This document shows positions 7,001 to 7,690 of a DNA stretch of 7,690 nt, one piece after another. The position numbers and the translations under genes are program-made. The notes below the pieces were generated by a model, which was not told the DNA's origin, ran no database searches, and saw nothing but the letters and a program-made list of their open reading frames with translations. How positions within the stretch are numbered: the first letter of the stretch is position 1; each line of letters opens with the position of its first letter. Source of the stretch: Verrucomicrobiota bacterium (GTDB lineage: Bacteria > Verrucomicrobiota > Verrucomicrobiia > Opitutales > Opitutaceae); the NCBI GenBank assembly GCA_003694825.1, contig RFJS01000210.1, positions 1 to 7,690 on the forward strand, given 5' to 3'.

Positions 7001-7690
7001 CGGCCGCAGGCGGCCGCGCACCGTATTTGGAAACGCCCGCCGCCATCCCCGGCAGGATCGAGGCCGAACACTTCGATCTCGGCGGCGAAGGCATCGCCTA
7101 TGCCGATACCACGGCACAAAACGAAGGCGGCGCCCTGCGCAGCGAAGGCGTTGACCTCGAAACCCATCCTGCGGGCATCAACATCGGCTGGTTCCGCCCC
7201 GGCGAATGGATCGGCTACACCGTCAACATCGTCCAGGCGGGCGACTATGCACTCACCCTCCGCGTCGCCTGCCTCGGCGCCGGAGGCCGCCTCAAGCTCA
7301 CGCTCGATGGCGCGGATCTGACCGATCCGATCCAGATCCCCGATACCGGAGCGTGGGACGCGTGGACCAGCCTCACCACCACCGTATCCCTGCCGGAAGG
7401 ACAGCATGACCTGCGCATCGTCGGCATCGATACCGCCAACGCCTTCAACGCCGTTGCCAATGTCGACTGGATCGCATTCGAAGCGCTCCCGCCGCCGGTC
7501 ACCACGCCGCCCCCGGACCCCGAGCCTGCGCCGGAGCCGACGCCCGCACCATCTCCGGAGCCTTCGCCTGCGCCGGAACCCGAACCATCACCCACACCGG
7601 AACCCGAGCCACCCGTGGTCATCCTTCCCGATCCACCGAGCTCGACACCCGATCCCGAACCGCAACCCGAACCGCCCAGCGTCGAGCCGA
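4087..7690 (+). CDS. Giant secreted modular protein: GH71-type glucanase + SGNH/GDSL esterase + CBM6, open at window end
   Basis: 1,201 codons with no stop before the window ends. Order: signal peptide (1-28: R5, hydrophobic 6-22, cleavage likely after GWA); GH71-type domain (~36-325) with HHM (39-41), HMDAYD (72-77), and VTTNDWNELSY (279-289) holding the D283-x-x-E286 pair; conserved beta-rich domain (~336-456); Pro-rich linker (~459-496); unrecognised region (~497-640); beta-rich lead-in (~640-750); SGNH hydrolase (~753-938) with block I GDSICEG (S762 nucleophile), block II glycine G789 or G792, block III GGIND (N829) and block V DGVHP (D916, H919), so the catalytic set is complete; second linker (~944-979); CBM6 (~985-1133) with RIEAEHF, GEWIGYTVN (W1041) and VDWIAFE; third linker (1134 on). 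It should bind a polysaccharide, cleave alpha-glucan-like links and remove acyl groups; substrate inferred. The first ~455 residues are paralogous to the divergent minus-strand gene. At least one further domain or a surface-anchoring end is expected beyond the edge. Confidence 0.88.
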   Translation, partial: MTAFRSLLNLLPAIIAGAIMLASPVGWAGTVPERLVGSHHMVAFAWSTTDQSQFDEEARRWKEAGFDFVVLHMDAYDSGYPDQLRRYYDAAAKVGIKCIPSWSWFYWATYTDENGNPDPEYPGRVWIPQIVRDTRDHPAQFKIDGVPVYSGYNFPWYSKEMLEAAGEWPVIFWPHMYYYDPAVGNTLHATNDPDRIRAMYDTFPWLSGLCNFSGDMSLQTIIDLNHVLNEVGRERGKWTMAGVTAFYGSHNLHDYGGYQGVAAQWAAILQDQPNAVWWVTTNDWNELSYVADLPESPVWTNHWNKHHMADPLDHSGYRKFAEPYLAAYKAGLTTPVITRDRLFICYQLHPKDVEPIAGSPDHMYGGRTWRSQLPDRIFVAAHLTAPARLKINDKLSEEFPAGIAHFDIPLTVGPAPHVAIVRNGTEVKAGDAPLPITDSPEVGAWNYLAVEIAPDADATPITTPPPEPAPDPTPAPDPEPTPAPSPTPPAATPIPDDYESWVWPRSEQFTQLADYYFTWGRESVTGAVTWTPDSFPAASVKYITNDGQDATITLSDTFPVGTSLLLNAKFWSFGKRIIFAAQNGTTIKYITAEGSEAAANTNAAGEIWIHLERRSDGWAFEWAGAGWKEFADPVFAISGGRHTTENGYTRPARYSSYVRGGYSVRFHSNARRIYLYLHLNATQFRVIANGVVTHEAVDDPARPQGTWGVFPIDFGSSAERDIEILFDNDTPFIGVMAPPSLGTITPWAGEPWRATMAVIGDSICEGGTRGYAWSAAHLLNLDAIVSPMGSTGYVDPGFISGYPHDFQTRLEADILQHEPDIVLISGGINDQSHPADDQNDPAAFEAAVRSVFTRVDERLPNAIKVALSPFWPNENFAPVNVEYTRIVQRVAAERGWHFIDFRTIPNDLTDRLISGDGVHPTREGWAYLGAQLAEDLAPIIGGTVQPAPAPDTPASEPDPDPAPEPPPAPTPPAAGGRAPYLETPAAIPGRIEAEHFDLGGEGIAYADTTAQNEGGALRSEGVDLETHPAGINIGWFRPGEWIGYTVNIVQAGDYALTLRVACLGAGGRLKLTLDGADLTDPIQIPDTGAWDAWTSLTTTVSLPEGQHDLRIVGIDTANAFNAVANVDWIAFEALPPPVTTPPPDPEPAPEPTPAPSPEPSPAPEPEPSPTPEPEPPVVILPDPPSSTPDPEPQPEPPSVEP
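5461..5577 (+). repeat. First Pro-rich linker-coding repeat
   Basis: Codes residues ~459-497 of the giant protein, built of PEP, PDP and PTP units with Ala. It separates the GH71-type part from the esterase part. The DNA is a loose six-base repeat of proline codons alternating with GAA/GAT/ACC-type codons, and may be prone to length change. Confidence 0.75.
6919..7023 (+). repeat. Second Pro-rich linker-coding repeat
   Basis: Codes residues ~945-979 of the giant protein, with the same Pro-Ala-Pro-Asp/Glu style as the first linker. It joins the SGNH esterase to the CBM6 module. Confidence 0.72.
7486..7690 (+). repeat. Third, longest Pro-rich linker-coding repeat, running off the window
   Basis: Codes residues 1134-1201 and continues past the edge. 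The unit is mostly PEP, PSP, PAP and PTP, giving a stiff acidic spacer, with a brief break PVVILPDP near residues 1177-1184. A linker of this length after CBM6 implies another module or a cell-surface anchor downstream. Confidence 0.75.

Noticed and set aside
5401..7407. 668-codon minus-strand open frame antisense to the giant gene
   Set aside because: The Gly/Val/Asp-rich composition is the mirror of Pro/Ala/Ser-rich coding on the plus strand. The plus frame carries complete SGNH and CBM6 motifs.
5461..7690. Pro-rich repeats considered as a possible CRISPR or minisatellite array
   Set aside because: The repeats are in frame, imperfect, and code PEP/PTP-type linkers between recognised domains, with no spacers.

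Overview
The window is GC-rich, densely coded bacterial DNA with five genes, two of them cut by the window edges. The gene content is an NRAMP-like carrier with a GGGS motif, secreted GH71-type alpha-glucanases, and a very large modular protein with Pro/Glu/Asp/Thr linkers plus SGNH and CBM6 modules. This suggests a polysaccharide-degrading member of the Planctomycetota-Verrucomicrobiota group, perhaps Verrucomicrobiota. That placement is inferred from remembered protein types, not from a marker gene.

Layout. Positions 1-736 (minus) hold the first 245 codons of a multi-spanning NRAMP-related membrane transporter. A 188-base divergent gap follows, then eda (925-1590, plus), a 2-keto-3-deoxy-6-phosphogluconate (KDPG) aldolase. 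Two hairpins lie behind eda, and the second has a T-run and looks like its terminator. Converging on eda is a minus-strand two-gene unit: a secreted single-domain GH71-type glucanase (2427-3872) followed by a GT-A-fold glycosyltransferase-like gene (1657-2430), overlapping by four bases (GTGA). A 214-base divergent control region (3873-4086) separates this unit from a plus-strand giant gene (4087 to beyond 7690). The control region carries a LacI-type palindrome, a spaced 8-bp inverted repeat and an 11-bp direct repeat.

The giant gene encodes, in order: signal peptide, GH71-type domain, conserved C-terminal beta-rich domain, Pro-rich linker, an unrecognised region, an SGNH/GDSL esterase, a second linker, a CBM6 module and a third linker leading to something outside the window. 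Its first 455 residues are a paralogue of the complete minus-strand glucanase. The two glucanases form a divergent pair that probably shares regulation: one small and soluble, one large with esterase and glycan-binding modules. Together they suggest extracellular attack on an alpha-glucan-like, possibly acylated, polysaccharide. The KDPG aldolase and transporter are probably separate transcription units with no proven link to it. No RNA genes, CRISPR arrays or insertion sequences were seen, and no stretch over 300 bases lacks a gene.
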